Origin: Tolypeutes matacus | Taxonomy: Eukaryota; Chordata; Mammalia; Cingulata; Chlamyphoridae | Direction of reading: 5' to 3' | DNA: 64,000 nucleotides | NCBI GenBank assembly: GCA_026826555.1 | Contig: JAKSZT010054334.1 | Span: 37,054,575-37,118,574 of the forward strand | Part shown: positions 1 through 12,539 of the stretch, in pieces | How positions within the stretch are numbered: the first letter of the stretch is position 1 | How the letters are laid out: each line of letters starts with the position of its first letter | Position numbers and translations under genes: made by a program | Notes under the pieces: generated by a model | Databases searched by the model: none | What the model saw: the letters and a program-made list of their open reading frames with translations, nothing else | Told to the model about the DNA's origin: nothing

Positions 1-265
1 CATGATGTATATGAAGCTGACTGTAGGGTGGGTTGGGGGAAAATACTTTGGTTAGTAGTAGTATTTTGCTTATGCTCTTTAATCATTAGTTAAAAATGTT
101 TCACAACATTGCAAGGTATGGGTGGTAGAGTGAGGCATGAGAGCCCTGTATGATGTTATGTATGTTTGTTTTGTAAGTTCACAACTATTACTATACACTT
201 ATTGTTTATGTATGTTTATGTATAAGTGATATACTTCAATAAGTTTTTGAAAAATTAGAAAAATA
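1..265 (+). mobile_element. L1 3' UTR fragment, cut by window edge
   Basis: The reverse complement of this stretch matches the 3' UTR repeat units of the antisense L1 at 43.68-44.15 kb: the blocks GGTGGGTTGGGGGAAAATAC and TATGATGTTATGTATGTTTG recur there. It ends in an A-rich stretch with AATAAAA near 261, so this is the polyadenylated end of a plus-strand L1. The 5' part lies outside the window. Confidence 0.75.
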
Positions 266-3042
266 AAACATAAGAATGATTCTTAAAGCACAATAAGCTA
301 TGTAAATATTCTCAGTTCACTTTCTTCCTCTCATTTTAAGAAATAATTCTTTGAGAAAGACAAGAGATGTTAGATTAAATTAGCCTTTACAAATAATTGT
401 ATTTATGTATTAAATGAAAGAAATAATGAAACAAATACTATATGGGAAGGTTTTTATTTTTAATAATAAGAGTAGAAACAAATACATTTAAAAGAATTGG
501 TTGATAATGGAGATAACTTTTATATCTAGAAAGTGAGAACATGTCCTTTCTCAATAAAACAATGTATATGAGGTTATTTGATTATTTTATTTCTTACATT
601 TTATTCACTGTTTTTTAGTTTGCAATAATATCCAGCAATTTCTAGTCTAATCTGATATTTTATGAGCATAGATTATTCTTCAAAAACTATAATATAAATC
701 ATTGATATAAAATATCTGAAATTATTCAATATTGACTTCCCTCCAAGGAATAACTTTTCATTATAAACTCTGTAAAAAAATAATTGTTTTTAATATATTT
801 CTAGACAATTTCATATTCAGTATTATTAAAAAACTTCAATTCTCATTTCAATCACTGTCATAACGTGGATATTTTTAAATAAGCCCTATAGCAATTGCAG
901 TTATGGTCTATTTATGAAAAAATATTGAAGTTACTTCATTGTATGTCTCTATCTGGAGTGAATGAATAACACATTTAATTCAGTATAATATCTAGGGAAA
1001 TAACTTCAAAATGATTGCAATAAGTGTAATAGCTCTTTCATCTAAAGTATACTCAAAGCTATCACTATGAAATATCATCACGAATGTGTCCATGAAAGCT
1101 CCAGAATGAAACTTGATGGAAATTATTCTATAGCAACTTCGTTTCACTAAGAATCATTAAACATTAATGCAATCATTATAAATTCCATAAGTGCTGGTTT
1201 TAAAATTTTCAATATACAAATTATTGCTGGTTTGTAAAATGCCATTTTCAATGTTTTCATTTTATTGAGCTATTCATGGCTAAAATGAGAATGCATAGGA
1301 ACATTTATTTTTTATTTTCATGTAGCTGAACTTTTTAAATATAATTTATATATATATTTCCATAACAGTAAAATTTGTCTTAAGTTTTGTTTCATCTTTT
1401 TCAACAGATGGCTTCCTTGAACATTGGGCGAGCAGGTGCCTGTGTGGTAGTCATCAAGCAACCTTGACTAATTCTGATTTGGTAGGATTTTATTTGCTGG
1501 AGTGATTATTTTTGTATCAGAGGGCAAAAATGAGCTTTGCGAGATGAAAACTCTTCAAGAAATGGATTTATGTAGATTCACTTACTGATGTCATAGGAGG
1601 TAGAAAATCAAGGAGAATTATAGGAAACAAGAAAACATCAAACTGTGACAGGAATGTCTGGCCATGTGGTAGTTAGTTCAGGAATGGTTATTGGTAATTT
1701 GTTTTTTATTGTAGTGTACAATAAATAGTTACCAAAGGCTTGTTTTTGGAAGGAGAGGCCGGTATTTGTGACATGAATAATTTCATGATGACAACTCATT
1801 CAATTATTTTGTAATCTGCATCAAAATTCAAGAGATTGCCAAGGGTAGAGGACATGATATTTCATCTGACAGAATCTGATTGTTATTGTTTTCCTAATCA
1901 GATGCAGTCATACAAGGAAGCAGAATGATGTTTTATTAAAACAAAGATACTGCTTCTTCATTTCCCTAAGCTACAAGGACAATTAGAGAAACAGATTCAT
2001 GCTTGTCTCTTGTGTTCAGAAGGAAAAAAAAAATACTGTTCTGCTAATCAAAGTTGCATATTTCATCAGATACTATGGTTGAATTTCCTGCAACCATGTA
2101 AGCAATCTGAAGCTGGCAAACACAAAGGATTGTTTTAGTTAGACTTACCACATTGCTTTGCTTTATGAAAACACTGAGTCAAAGAATCAGAATATATCCA
2201 CTGCATGTTGAAGTCCTTTACAATTTTGTTCTTTAAAAAAATAGAATTTTGAGAGAAATATATGAGCCATGAAATTGAAGTATTTAAGATCATTGTTAAA
2301 AAGGACGGGAGTTTCAGATTCTTATTCCCTGCTTCTCAAGGTTGTAACATTGATATGCACATTATTTTAAGGCAAATGTTTGTAATTGTTTAAAGCATAA
2401 AGTGGAAACATTGCAAAATGTCTTTAATAGATCCATGTAAATTTTACAACTAATAAATGATAGAAAATTTGCTTTTATCAGTGTATCTTTCTTCAATGCA
2501 TTTTAATTCAGACCTGTTACCAATTGACAAGGTATACTCCAGAAACAGACAAATACATTGCCTAATATTTCAAAATTTATGAAATATATCACTAGCAAAA
2601 TATAAGTTAATTTCCTCCAAAATGTAATAACATGCTGACACCAAATGCAATCTTTAATTACTGTTTTCTTCTTCTGCCATTGCTCAGTGGAGACAGTTAC
2701 CATTAGTGTCTAGAAACACACATCATATAATAACAGTGCTGAGAATTGTGCAGGAGCTAGAAAAGACAAGAAAATTCCTCCTGTTAAGTCAGTGTAAACT
2801 ATGGAATTGCGTTTAACTTTTGGGTGTTTAAGTATAAAATAAATACTGAATTGACTTCTTACTTGCTGGAAAATTCTAAAAACCAAGGAAAATACTGATA
2901 AACCATTTGTCTCAAGAAAATGTTAGAAAATCTGAGGTTTCTCAAGACAAACGAGATGAAATTTACTAGTCACTTTTTATTTCTGGAAAATAAAATGATA
3001 TTATAACTATAAAATGCAGAGGAGGGATTAGGTTAAAAGGAC
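266..3042. other. AT-rich sequence, nothing recognised
   Basis: About 2.8 kb of AT-rich DNA with frequent stops in all frames. The longest open frame is a 66-codon one on the minus strand near 2.5-2.7 kb, with no codon bias or domain. I see no repeat I can name; old decayed repeats may be present. Confidence 0.5.
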
Positions 3043-3422
3043 TGTTCTTACAAAGTACCACAGATTACTTGGTTTAAACAACAGAAATTTATTGTCTCAT
3101 TGTTCTGGAGGCTGGAAGTCCAAATTCAAGCGCTGGAGGAGGAACATGCTTCCTCTGAAGTCTGAAGGGTTCTGCTGTGGTTGGCCAGCAATCTGTAACT
3201 CATTCTCTGCCTCCAACACATGGCTGTTTTGCTCTGTCCAAAATTCTTCTCCTTATAAGTACTCTAGGTCTACTGGATTAAGGTGAACCTGGATCCATGG
3301 TGACCTCATATTAACTAATAGCATTTTCAAAAATTCTGCTTGAAAATAACTTCACATTCACAGGGGTGGGGGTTAAGACTTGAACATGTCTGTTACTAGG
3401 ATACACAATTCAACCCATAACA
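3043..3422 (-). mobile_element. MaLR (MLT1-type) solo LTR, antisense
   Basis: A 380-bp element bounded by TG at 3043 and CA at 3422. On the minus strand it starts TGTTATGGGTTGAATTGTGT and ends with the characteristic block around CCTCCAGAAC, AAATTTCTGTTGTTTAAAC and the terminal CA. This is the MLT1 class of mammalian-apparent-LTR elements (ERVL-MaLR). No internal region flanks it, so it is a solo LTR. No clear target duplication remains, as expected for an old copy. Confidence 0.75.
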
Positions 3423-4119
3423 GGAGGTATCACTAATTTTGACACCCAATGTCATTGATACATCTTCTGTGTCTTATTCTCATCACAATTTTGGGAAATA
3501 TTGCAAGATTAAAAAGAAGCAACTACCAAGTAAGGAAGATATTTTACTACAGGTATTAAGAGACACTTTTATATTTAGATGTTTACTGAAATTTTGGCAA
3601 ACAAAAACAAATTATCTGATTATTTCAGATTTTTTAATTCTTAGGGTAAAAATGGGTCATCAAAACCAGTTCACTAAATTATATTAAAATATTAAATTAA
3701 CGTTGAAAATATTTTCAGCATTAAATGCAGAAATGATTATTTTCTACTCTTTGAATCCATGGTATCACATTTTCACCAAAATATTTTCTTCATACAAATA
3801 TTAATATTGCTAGAAATGTATTTTAAGTGAACATTGTACTCTCATCATGTACTCTAATCTAAATATGGTTTAGGATATGTGTATCTTTAAAAAAAAAAAA
3901 CATAAATGGGATTTATTATCACTTTTAGCAAGAGAGAAAGTTCACCATGTAACTGTGAGATGTTTCAGTAAGAGTTTTAGTAAGGCCTTATTATAGGATT
4001 TGCACTTGTTTAGTTGATTTAGGGGGTAGATTAAGGAAGGGTGGATTTGCTCAGGATTGTGTACTGCAGAAAACAGGAAAATTCAATGATTGATAAGTTA
4101 AAAAATCTTGTCTTTTAGG
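3423..4119. other. AT-rich sequence, nothing recognised
   Basis: Contains an A11 tract near 3889-3900 and an 82-codon open frame (3439-3687, plus strand) without recognisable domains. I regard the frame as chance. Confidence 0.4.
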
Positions 4120-4470
4120 AAGGTCAGACCAGAGCAAGACTACAGAATAGTTATATTTAGTGTGCAGTCAAAATGATATGGCATTAATAAGAGAAAAGAA
4201 AGACATAGTGGAAAAAATTTTAAATATTCAAAAGGATTTAAAATGTAAATTTAACCACATGACTTGCCCCCAAATATGCATCATAATAATTGAAAAAATA
4301 ATGTAAAAAAGATCACTGGAAAATCAATAAACTAGACTATGTAAAAATTTAGAACTTCTATTTGTCAAAAAGTTAAAAGACAAATAAGAAACTAAGGAAA
4401 AGATTTCTGGAAATAGAAAACAAGTTTTGCATTTCTTTTTATATATAATGAATCTAAAGGACTATAGACT
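4120..4470 (+). mobile_element. Old L1 ORF2 C-terminal fragment
   Basis: The run around 4315-4400 (AATCAATAAACTAGACTATG, then a block meaning 'KNLELLFVKKLKDK' in one frame) follows the order of the conserved L1 ORF2 C-terminal coding sequence, where a D-Y-x-K-I-K-N-x-x-L segment precedes the cysteine-poor tail. It is decayed, with no frame open beyond a few dozen codons. Assignment to an old L1M-type copy is by pattern recognition only. Confidence 0.5.
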
Positions 4471-5220
4471 GTGTTAGTTATTTTGTTTTAGCATTCGAAT
4501 CTTATTCAGATTTATCTTGGCTGATATCCAAACTCAGTGCCTACCTTGGAAAAATTATTTAAACCTGATAATTTGTTTTCATCAATGCTAAATTTTGATT
4601 AAGAAAGATAAAGCCTTCCAAAACTTGGTTCAATTATGAGTAACTCTTGTGCTAAAATTTGAAATGGAAACATGGCTTAAAATCTAGTAATAAATGGTTA
4701 AATGATATAAACAGACTTTGTTTATAATAACACTCTCACAGATATAAAAATTTTAGCCCCTTTAATAACGCCAATGCCAAGTAAAATAGCAAAAATATTG
4801 TAAAGATAGTGCTTTTTATTCAAAACAGTCTGTGATGGCAAGTATGCAATAAGAAAGGTACACTTATTACTGTTTATAAATTGTGACATTACAAATTGTA
4901 AAATCATTTCCAATAAGAAATTAATCCATACTTGTTAAAAAGCCTTAAAAAGACAATTCTATAATTAACAGATTAATTCATAAAATGTTATTTTTATCTT
5001 GCCATGTGTTACCTCAAAAGACTGATGGAAATTTTATCCTATAGATAACGTGAACCAAATTCCTTTAAATTGAATCCATAAATTTCCTTAATTTCTTATA
5101 AACTTTAGTTCTTAAGACCCTAATTTCCATCCCCATCATTAGAGGTAAATTCTATCACTGCCCCTTTCACTGCAGAGTCTCCTCAGTTATTGTTTCTTTC
5201 ATGCTATTTACTCACTCTCA
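4471..5220. other. AT-rich sequence, nothing recognised
   Basis: No repeat or gene recognised. A 63-codon minus-strand frame (4722-4913) is short and featureless. Confidence 0.4.
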
Positions 5221-5221
5221 G

Positions 5222-5371
5222 ATTTATTTTCTTTCTTTCTTTTTCCTCCTCCCTTCCTCCCTTCCTTCCTTCCTTCCTCTTTCTCTCTCTCTCTCCCTCC
5301 TCCGTCCCTCCCTCTTTCTCTATCTATCTATCTATCCATCCATCCATCCATCCATCAATCCATCTATCTAA
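5222..5371 (+). repeat. Pyrimidine-rich microsatellite, (CTTT)n/(CCTT)n/(TC)n/(ATCT)n/(ATCC)n
   Basis: About 150 bp of pure pyrimidine-biased short tandem repeats passing through CTTT, CCTT, TC, ATCT and ATCC units. The 68-codon frame across it (repeated Ser-Ile-His-Pro) is a by-product of the ATCC repeat. Confidence 0.95.
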
Positions 5372-5574
5372 AAGACATTCTGTTTTGCATGTATAAACCA
5401 GGTTACACCCCAGGTCAATCTTCAAATTTTAATATCCTCCTTAAAAGTCTTGCGAATTCCCAGCGGGCTTGTATTTTCAAGGATACTTTGGTTTTCAAGT
5501 TCCTACTTCCATTGAGTTAGTTTTGTTTTCAAACCACTTTTTCATGCTATCCATGCTCTCCTCCAGAACATTCC

Positions 5575-5700
5575 AAAAAAATACTTATTCAAGCCTTTCA
5601 TGTGCAAAGCACTGTAAGAGATATAATATGGATACAGAAGTCAATATGCCAAAGAAGCCCTGCTCTCTTGAGACTTATGGGACATTTGAAAGGGCAGAAA
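5575..5700 (-). mobile_element. L2 3'-end relic, antisense
   Basis: The string of motifs TATTCAAGCCTTTCATGTGC, AAAGCACTG, GATACAGAAG and GACTTATGGG follows the antisense 3' end of LINE2 (a block resembling 'attgagcacctactatgtgc...ggatacagcag...ggagcttac'). It is strongly diverged. Part of the flanking open frame 5469-5813 runs through it and has no independent support. Confidence 0.45.
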
Positions 5701-5813
5701 ATAAGCTAGTTAAAAAATATTTTTTGCATATATTGTGCCAGTGCATAAGTCACCCGAGGAAACTGGTTATAATAAGTTTTAATAAAGACAAGAAAATCAG
5801 TCACTTTTCTTGA

Positions 5814-7730
5814 TTTCCAAAAAACTGTTGATCTCACAAGGTCTTTATGATGTAGCAGATTTTGCTCAAGTCTTAATAAAACAGAGGAGTTTTAACATTG
5901 CAATAATGTAAACCATTTAAACTATTTCTAGACAGTCCAGTTTGCAGAACTTCTTGATTTTTTCAGACAAAGGGATCCATCTTCCCCCAGGGCTGCTGAG
6001 CCCTCTCTCCTTTCACCCCAACCTGACCTGAACCCCATTATTCCCTTTTCAGGCTTGCCCTCAACCACTATCCCACATTTGCAGACAAGTTTATGTGTCG
6101 ATTTCCCTATTTCTTTCTAACCCATGTTCCCAGGGTTTCAACTCACAACTCAAAGAACTTCACCACAATACTTTCCTAAACAATTCACCTTTGTAAACAT
6201 ACTTTATTTCTGAACTATATGTTTTTAAGGAAAAGAGGTTCATAAATACTCTCTAAAATGCTGAATTTCAGCTTTGAAGGAAAAGTCCTCCTGGGACTGG
6301 AGAAGACAAACGTAGCCCCTGGTCTCACATAGCTAAAATTTCTGGGTTTTGATCACTCAGGCTGTCTCTTCGTAACCTAACCTCAACTTCCTAATCTCAA
6401 TTCTCCTGGAACGGTAATTTCAGTTCAGCTGTATTTTCAACACCAAGAAGATATACAATTATAGAGAGATTCTGGAATAAAGCAAACATATAATATTACT
6501 TGTGTATTAATATTATTTGTGTATTAAACTGAGGGATATAATTAAAATAGATTTTTTCCTATGGAAAACTAATCATTTTTATTAATTATAAGAGTCAAAC
6601 ATAATTTTAATAACTATTTTAGTAGTAAATTAAAAAATTAAGTTATGGTTGTTTTTGAATCTCACAATGGTCATATCTCTTATCTTACACATGCACACAC
6701 ACATACATATGGGAAGAGATTGTAGTACTTTTTAACAATAATTTTTTATTTGATTGCCTACATTTTTTCGCATGTCCAAAACTTCTTTTTTCCTCTCCCT
6801 TCTACTCTCAGGCATAAATGATGTGCAATAATCAGCTGATATAAATGACATATTTAGATATTAACTGGTATAGAAAATGCTTATAAGGAATTCATTTTTA
6901 ATTTAAGTCTTTGAAAATGAGAATTCTGTTAAAGATAAATAATGTCAATTTAAAAATTGAATGTCTAAAAGGCTCTAAGAAACAGGCCACAGAGTATACA
7001 TTGGGGAGAATAGCTAAATTCATGTCCGAGCACTGCATTGATTAATTTTTACTCTGATCTTCTCATCAAGTTACATTTGCAAAAGTAACCATGGAAACTA
7101 AAAGCTTGACTACTGAATTGAGCTTGAGAAGTAATGTCAAAGAATATAATAAAAAGAAAGCTAAAGTGATTTCAGAGTTTAAAAAGGTATCTGTTTTACA
7201 TATAAATATGCTACATTGATGTTTCTAAGTTCTAAGAAGTCAACACCATTTGAAGAATAGGAACAGGTAAGTAGCTTAACAGATCAGTGGAATGCTTACA
7301 TTATCATGGTTAGTATTTAATTTTCTGTTTGTTGCCTGTAAAGTATTTTCGATTGTACAACCTCATTTCCTTAATAAATATATCATATACCTAGATACAC
7401 ATTCATGGCCTGAAGTAATCAGATCTTTGGTCATAAAAGGCATGAATTTAATGATTGGAAAACTATTTTTAGGCTAATGTTTTGTTTCTGTTTTTAACTT
7501 AAGCAGAGCATTGATCATAACAATTCAGGAATTTCCCAAGAAAACTCTTCAACTGGTTTTGAATTTATGTAAGCATATAGAAATTACTAATCCATATCAA
7601 AGTGAATAAATGATTCTCTATAATTTATAGGATAAAGGTGAATTAAATACAAGGTATACACCTGGCAATTATTCTCCAAATATCTTATATAATGCAATGA
7701 ATCCAAAATGGTATTGAGAACGTAATTTTA
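5814..7730. other. Unique-looking sequence, nothing recognised
   Basis: Contains a short GC-richer patch (5970-6070, with CCCCCAGGGCTGCTGAGCCC) and a CA/TA-rich patch near 6690-6710. No exon-like open frame flanked by splice signals and no repeat that I can name. Confidence 0.4.
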
Positions 7731-7734
7731 AAGA

Positions 7735-7985
7735 CACGGTCCACGGTATACAGGAGAACAGTGGGAGGAAGACACATGTAAGCAAATAATTCCTGTACTC
7801 TGTATAAGTGCTGCAATGGATTTGAGTTTCAATATAAAAGATGATGAAGGAACATCAAATTGCTTAGGGAGATGAAATAGGATTTACCAAGGAAACTCAA
7901 TGCAAAAGAACAGAAAAACCTGGAGGCTTGGCATGAAAAATAGAAAATCTCTGTGACCCTGCAAACCTACACTGTTAAATCTTGG
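7735..7985 (-). mobile_element. L2 relic, antisense
   Basis: The succession of TGTATAAGTGCTGCAATGG, AGGAACATCAAATTGCTTAG and GCATGAAAAATAG resembles the antisense L2 segment just upstream of its 3' end ('agtgctatgatagagg...cagcatgtgcaaagg'). It is heavily diverged, so the assignment is tentative. Confidence 0.4.
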
Positions 7986-8344
7986 TAGGAGGAAGGTACT
8001 TCTGTTGTGTTCTTTCTTTAGAGGCTCAAAAATAAATCTCAAACTGTTTTCTGATGAATTCCTTGGAAATTCAGACCAATTAATGTCCTTGAATTTTTAT
8101 GTTAACAGTGCAAAGTGGTTCTGATTTGGAAAATTTTAGGGTTCCTTTTCTTGTATCTATTCAGGGCCCCAGAAAAAAAAAATATATGTATTAATCAATC
8201 ACTGGAACCCTAAGTTTAGATAAAAATTATAGTAGCAGGAATGTCTAAATGAACTACCATATTACAAGTTTACTTCAGGTATATTTTTGTATTTGTAGCA
8301 TGTTCTATAATATAAAAAAAACATTTTCTCATATATCCAGGAAG

Positions 8345-8555
8345 TATTCTTAGTGGCTGAAAGGCTATATAATTTGAATTCAGATCATGTGGCTTGTGTC
8401 CAGGCTCTGCTTTCATCCAGATATGCAACTTCAGGAAAATTATTTAACTTCTAAGTCCTTGAGTTTCCTCATCTGTAAGGATTTGAAAATTATTTAAAGC
8501 ACTTAGCTCAGAGCCTATCCTCAGCAAACACTTGATAAATGTTAAGGAACAAATA
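8345..8555 (+). mobile_element. MIR SINE relic
   Basis: Shows the MIR order: a tRNA-derived/core part (GAATTCAGATCATGTGGCTT, CTCTGCTT), the core 'caacttcaggaaaattatttaacttc', 'gagtttcctcatctgtaa', and the tail 'agcacttagctcagagcct...caaacacttgataaatgtta'. MIR is an ancient mammalian SINE of about 260 bp. This copy is nearly full length and plus strand. Confidence 0.8.
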
Positions 8556-9460
8556 AAAAAGACCTCTTTAACTGTGAAACAGCCATGAATGGTAATTATT
8601 CACAGAGCAACGCAAAGCGTCATATTGTAAGAGCTTGTTTGCTTGGAAGCAAGCACAACAATACATTTTATATTAATCTTATCTTATTTTTCTGGAAAAT
8701 GCATGGGCTATTAATATAGCTTAGGTCAACATTAGCACCTGGTTGGAGTCAGCAAAAAACATTTGTTTTTAAATATAATCTAAGCAAATATCTAGTTCAC
8801 CAAATAATTTCATACATTATAAGAACCACCTTGTTTGTAGCAGAGTCCAGGAAAGGTTTATGCCTGATAGTTGATAAAAAGAAAAACTTCCTGCCCCAAA
8901 AGAGTAAAAGTAAATTGTCAAAGTTTAAAATAAGGATATAAATATTTTTAAATCATCTCTCACAGTCTTACCCAAACCTACCCAACATCCAAGCACTTAC
9001 CAAATTCTAGTCATTCCATTACTAAAGAGGTCTTATGAAAGACACAAGGTAATGAGTAATCAGACTCTTTAATGAGAATGTTCGCTAGTGAGGACTGTGT
9101 TAAAAAAAATAATAATAAAGTTTTCTTAGAACCAAGAGAGTTATGAGAGAGGATGGACATATTTAAAGGGCAGAGGTACTTAGTTCTCTAAAGACATGAG
9201 GGCAGAGCAGTCCTTTGCTGTTAGCTATTTCTCAGAACAGAAAGGGGAGAAAGGATTACTCTCAATCATTGCTGCTTTCCAAGAGCAAAGGACTCAAATA
9301 AAATTCAACATTGCCATTTTTCCCTTTTGATCATGATGAATATCATTCTTTGCTGAACGATTCAGAAGCAATCCTAAAACTCCTGATCAGAGCAAATCAG
9401 TGTCTAAGAAGCTGTCTCTCAAAAATCCTTATTAATGTTGTTTCTGTAAAACCAACTGAA
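8556..9460. other. Sequence left of an ERV remnant, LTR not resolved
   Basis: If the minus-strand retroviral remnant that begins to the right kept its 3' LTR, the LTR would lie here. I see no convincing TG...CA boundaries or target duplication. An AATAAAA motif on the plus strand near 9296 is not on the expected strand. Confidence 0.3.
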
Positions 9461-9467
9461 CCATCTG

Positions 9468-9880
9468 TTAAGAGGAGGTGGCAAAGGTCTGTTGTTTTAG
9501 GTCCCGGAGATCAGGTACCTTCAACAAAGGATGCCAAAGATATGAAAGAGAAATATTAATATAAAAGTTGTACAGAGGAATAGAACCAAGAGGACAATCA
9601 GAGTGGACTCTTAAGAGGTCAGTGGAGGGAAATCTTGAGCAGGAGGAGTGGGGGAATGGTAGATATTTGATTATCAACCATAAAGATGTCAGAGAAGTTT
9701 TGGATACCAAATGTACAGCAGTTGTTTCTGACCACTACATGTGTATTCCCTCTGGAGACCAGAATTAGGCCAGTTGGTTATGCAGCATGGTTGTTTGAGT
9801 TTAAGTTCTAGAGCTAGAATGTTGACACTCCTGGTGATGCTGTACAGAGCCTTGGTTAACTCTTGAATAAAGGTATGCAC
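9468..9880 (-). pseudogene. Class I ERV envelope transmembrane remnant
   Basis: On the minus strand, residues around 9700-9750 read through a Cys-Cys followed by a stretch aligning with the gammaretrovirus-type transmembrane-subunit motif C-x6-CC-x-[YFW]-I. Here the first Cys of the motif is His (H-x6-CC), which would remove the disulphide partner. Reading frames change across the region: the 63-codon frame 9689-9880 and the 80-codon frame 9468-9710 are different frames of one decayed gene. It follows the integrase fragments in the expected pol-then-env order on this strand. Inactive relic. Confidence 0.55.
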
Positions 9881-10251
9881 AGACCAAACATTTCTCCAGA
9901 CTTTAATAGTGACCCAGAGAACAGATTATGCAGGGGGAAATCTAGCCCAGTGAAGGTCTACAGCAGTGGTGAGTCTTTTGTGGTTTCTACTAAGTTGTCA
10001 GTGTTTGAGATCCTGGGGAAAAGAATCAGCTGGGAGGCAACCAGTTCTTATAGTGATCTGGGTAGTAAGGTTTAAATGCCAGTGACTAAAGTGACTTAGT
10101 TCTCAGGTGAGAGGGAGAAAATTTGGAAATATTAGTTTAGAGGATTGTAGCAGATATTGAAGGAATCTGGAAGAATTGAAAACTTGGGCAAGATAATAGA
10201 ATCCAGTCCAATTTGATGGTACTATTGGGGAAATATAATTAAAAACAAAAT

Positions 10252-10570
10252 TTTCAGGAAACGGATGTGGCTCAAGCAGTTGAGTACACACCTCCCACTT
10301 GGGAGGTCCTGGATTCAATTCCCGATGCCTCCTAGAGAAGACAAACAATGAGCAGACATCGAATAAAAACAAATAAGCAGGGAACAGATATGGCTCAGGC
10401 ATTTGAGTGCCCACCTCCCACATGAGAGGTCCCAGTTTCGGTTCTGGTGCTGCCTTAAAAAACAATGAGTGCAAGCAATGAGCAAAACAGATGAGGGAGT
10501 CATCCGTGGCGGGGGGGCGGGGGTAGTTTCTCCCAACACAGAAATCCTTTCCACAAAGGCAGAAGAGAAA
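10252..10570 (+). mobile_element. DAS SINE, tandem dimer
   Basis: tRNA-derived SINE with two head-to-tail tRNA-like units. Unit 1 (about 10,258-10,376) has a box-A-like GTGGCTCAAGCAGTTGAG and a box-B-like GGTCCTGGATTCAATTCC. Unit 2 (about 10,379-10,560) has TATGGCTCAGGCATTTGAG and GGTCCCAGTTTCGGTTC. Each unit ends in an A-rich CAATGAGCA-type tail. This is the abundant xenarthran DAS family, transcribed by RNA polymerase III and mobilised by L1. The minus-strand open frame across it (10,103-10,621) is not a gene. Confidence 0.85.
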
Positions 10571-10639
10571 GAAAAACAATTTTATTATTGAATAAGCATT
10601 AAACCAGAATGTGATGTACAACAGGCAATCTGCTTAAGA

Positions 10640-10770
10640 GATTGCAAAGAAAGAAACCATCCCTTTAATACAGCCAAGTAGATTCAACCCATTGCATACA
10701 TGTTCACAGATAAATGACAAATAGCCCTCAACCAAGAGGACAGCACCATTTGTTACACATAGCTAATCTT
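10640..10770 (-). pseudogene. Class I ERV envelope surface-subunit C-terminal fragment
   Basis: The minus-strand translation contains a Thr-Asn-Gly-x-Val segment, then F-I-C, then a further Cys-containing stretch in the spacing of the surface-subunit C-terminal region of class I ERVs, where W/F-I-C-G precedes LP-x-x-W-x-G-x-C. The LP-x-x-W part is eroded. It is weak alone but sits between integrase and transmembrane remnants of the same strand. Confidence 0.4.
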
Positions 10771-12539
10771 AAATTTACCTGGGAATTGGGGTGTTTGCTA
10801 CTTGCCTTTATTCAAAGGAAAGTAAAAGTTCTGTCACTCTGTGACAGGTGCCTAAGTTAAACTCTCTTGGAAATGGGTATATAAAGCTAAGATGTTCCTT
10901 GATAGTTACAATTCAAAGAGAAGGCCCCAGGTCCTTGAGAAAAACATTCCTGGGTTGTAAAATTACCAAGAGGCTTATTTAGCTTTTAAAATATTTGTGT
11001 ACATCCCAAAGAGACAGAAAAAGAATTTATAGTTACAAGTTGTCTAATGAAAATGCTTTAATAAAAGACAGGAGTGTTTCTGGGGGTTAGGAGTGTCTTT
11101 TTCCCTTTGGCTCCAGGAAAAACTATTTTTTTCTCTTTCAATTTGTATTTAAGCTTACAGTCCTCCCTCTGTCACTATAAAATAGTAACACTAAAATTTT
11201 TAATTATCTCCATTGCTGCTTCTATATTTCTTTGGGAAAGTTTCAAACATCTAAATGTACAACATCCATAATAAAATGCAAAGCAAAGTGATTATCAGAA
11301 TTACAATAGGATCATTTTTAAAAAGTCAGTGTAATATTTGCCTTGGGGAAATAACCATTATTTATATTCTACAAATGGTTAACTGTTAAATCAGAGTTTT
11401 GATTAGCCATGTGCTAATCAAATTTTCCTTAGTCATACCTCTGTTTTTATAAATTGTTGTGATGACTTTACTGTTTATATTTTTAAATGATTAACTATTT
11501 AAGGATTATTTTGTACTTTCTTACAAAGTCTTACACAATTCAGTCCTAAAGAATAGCTTTGCGGTACTGATAATCTAAATTTTCAGGAAAGAGTTTTTCT
11601 TGTAAAGCCTAATACATTTTTCCTGAGTTTTAGTTGATCGATCATATAAGTAAAATGACATTTACATGAAAATGTAGGCCCTGTAGTAATTGTTCTTTCT
11701 AGATAGTATTTTCCAGATGTGAAATGCAAAGACACCCATGGCCATTATCTACTATCAAAGTTTTATTATGAGGCACCGGTTGAAGGGTACAGATTGAGCT
11801 CCCAGTGTTTAATGTGCATGCCTATTAAGGCTTGAGGGCAAATACATTCTATAGGTCATTTTTTAAGCAGTCTAAATTAATATTTATGTTATTATAATAG
11901 TCCATAAATCTCTACAAATAACTGCCTTTCATCTTGTTTATCTATCTACATTAGGAACTGGAGAGAACTTGCATCTCAAAGTTAATGTGTTGACATTAGA
12001 CCTGTCCTCTGCAGTCTACCTGGAAATGTCAAATTTCTGTTTGTCTGTTAATTAGATGTTTCTCGTGTTGTACATCATGCTTTTATCTCTTTTCCTCTTA
12101 TATAGTCTCAATTCCATATTGTTTCCTTACATAGGAACAAGCCTATAATTTTGAACTAATGATGATACACTGGTGGTGTTTTATTGCTAATTGCTGTTGG
12201 ACTATAGAAGCAAGTATCTTTGAGAGTTTTATGGGATTTATTTTTTCCAGCATTAAACTATTCCAAGCAGTCAAATCCAAATTTTAACAAATAACATGTT
12301 TGCTTTATAGTAAAATGTGATTTTTAGAGTAATTGAAATAGTCACTACTGTGAATAGGACAACAAGGCAGTCTATGAGAATGCTAATAAATTTGCTAAAA
12401 CACCTCTTTTCAGTTGAGTTCAGTACCATTATCAGTTACTTTAGAAAACTTAAGTTTCAAGTCCTTTGTGGGAATCACAGGCCAGACTTCCTGCAGGGAT
12501 GATTTCACAAAGGAAGCATGAATCTAGCTGAGTTTATCT
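10771..12539. other. Interior of the ERV remnant, mostly unrecognisable
   Basis: By position this should be the envelope surface subunit and pol/env overlap of the minus-strand ERV. I could not recognise motifs beyond those listed. It contains AT-rich parts that may be further old insertions. Confidence 0.3.

Noticed and set aside
5190..5396. A 68-codon frame with repeated Ser-Ile-His-Pro
   Set aside because: Produced by the ATCC/ATCT microsatellite.
10255..10330. A tRNA gene
   Set aside because: Box A and B analogues are present but no cloverleaf; it is the head of a SINE repeated elsewhere in the window.
10103..10621. A 172-codon minus-strand frame
   Set aside because: Runs antisense through both units of the DAS SINE dimer and flanking ERV DNA; no domain.
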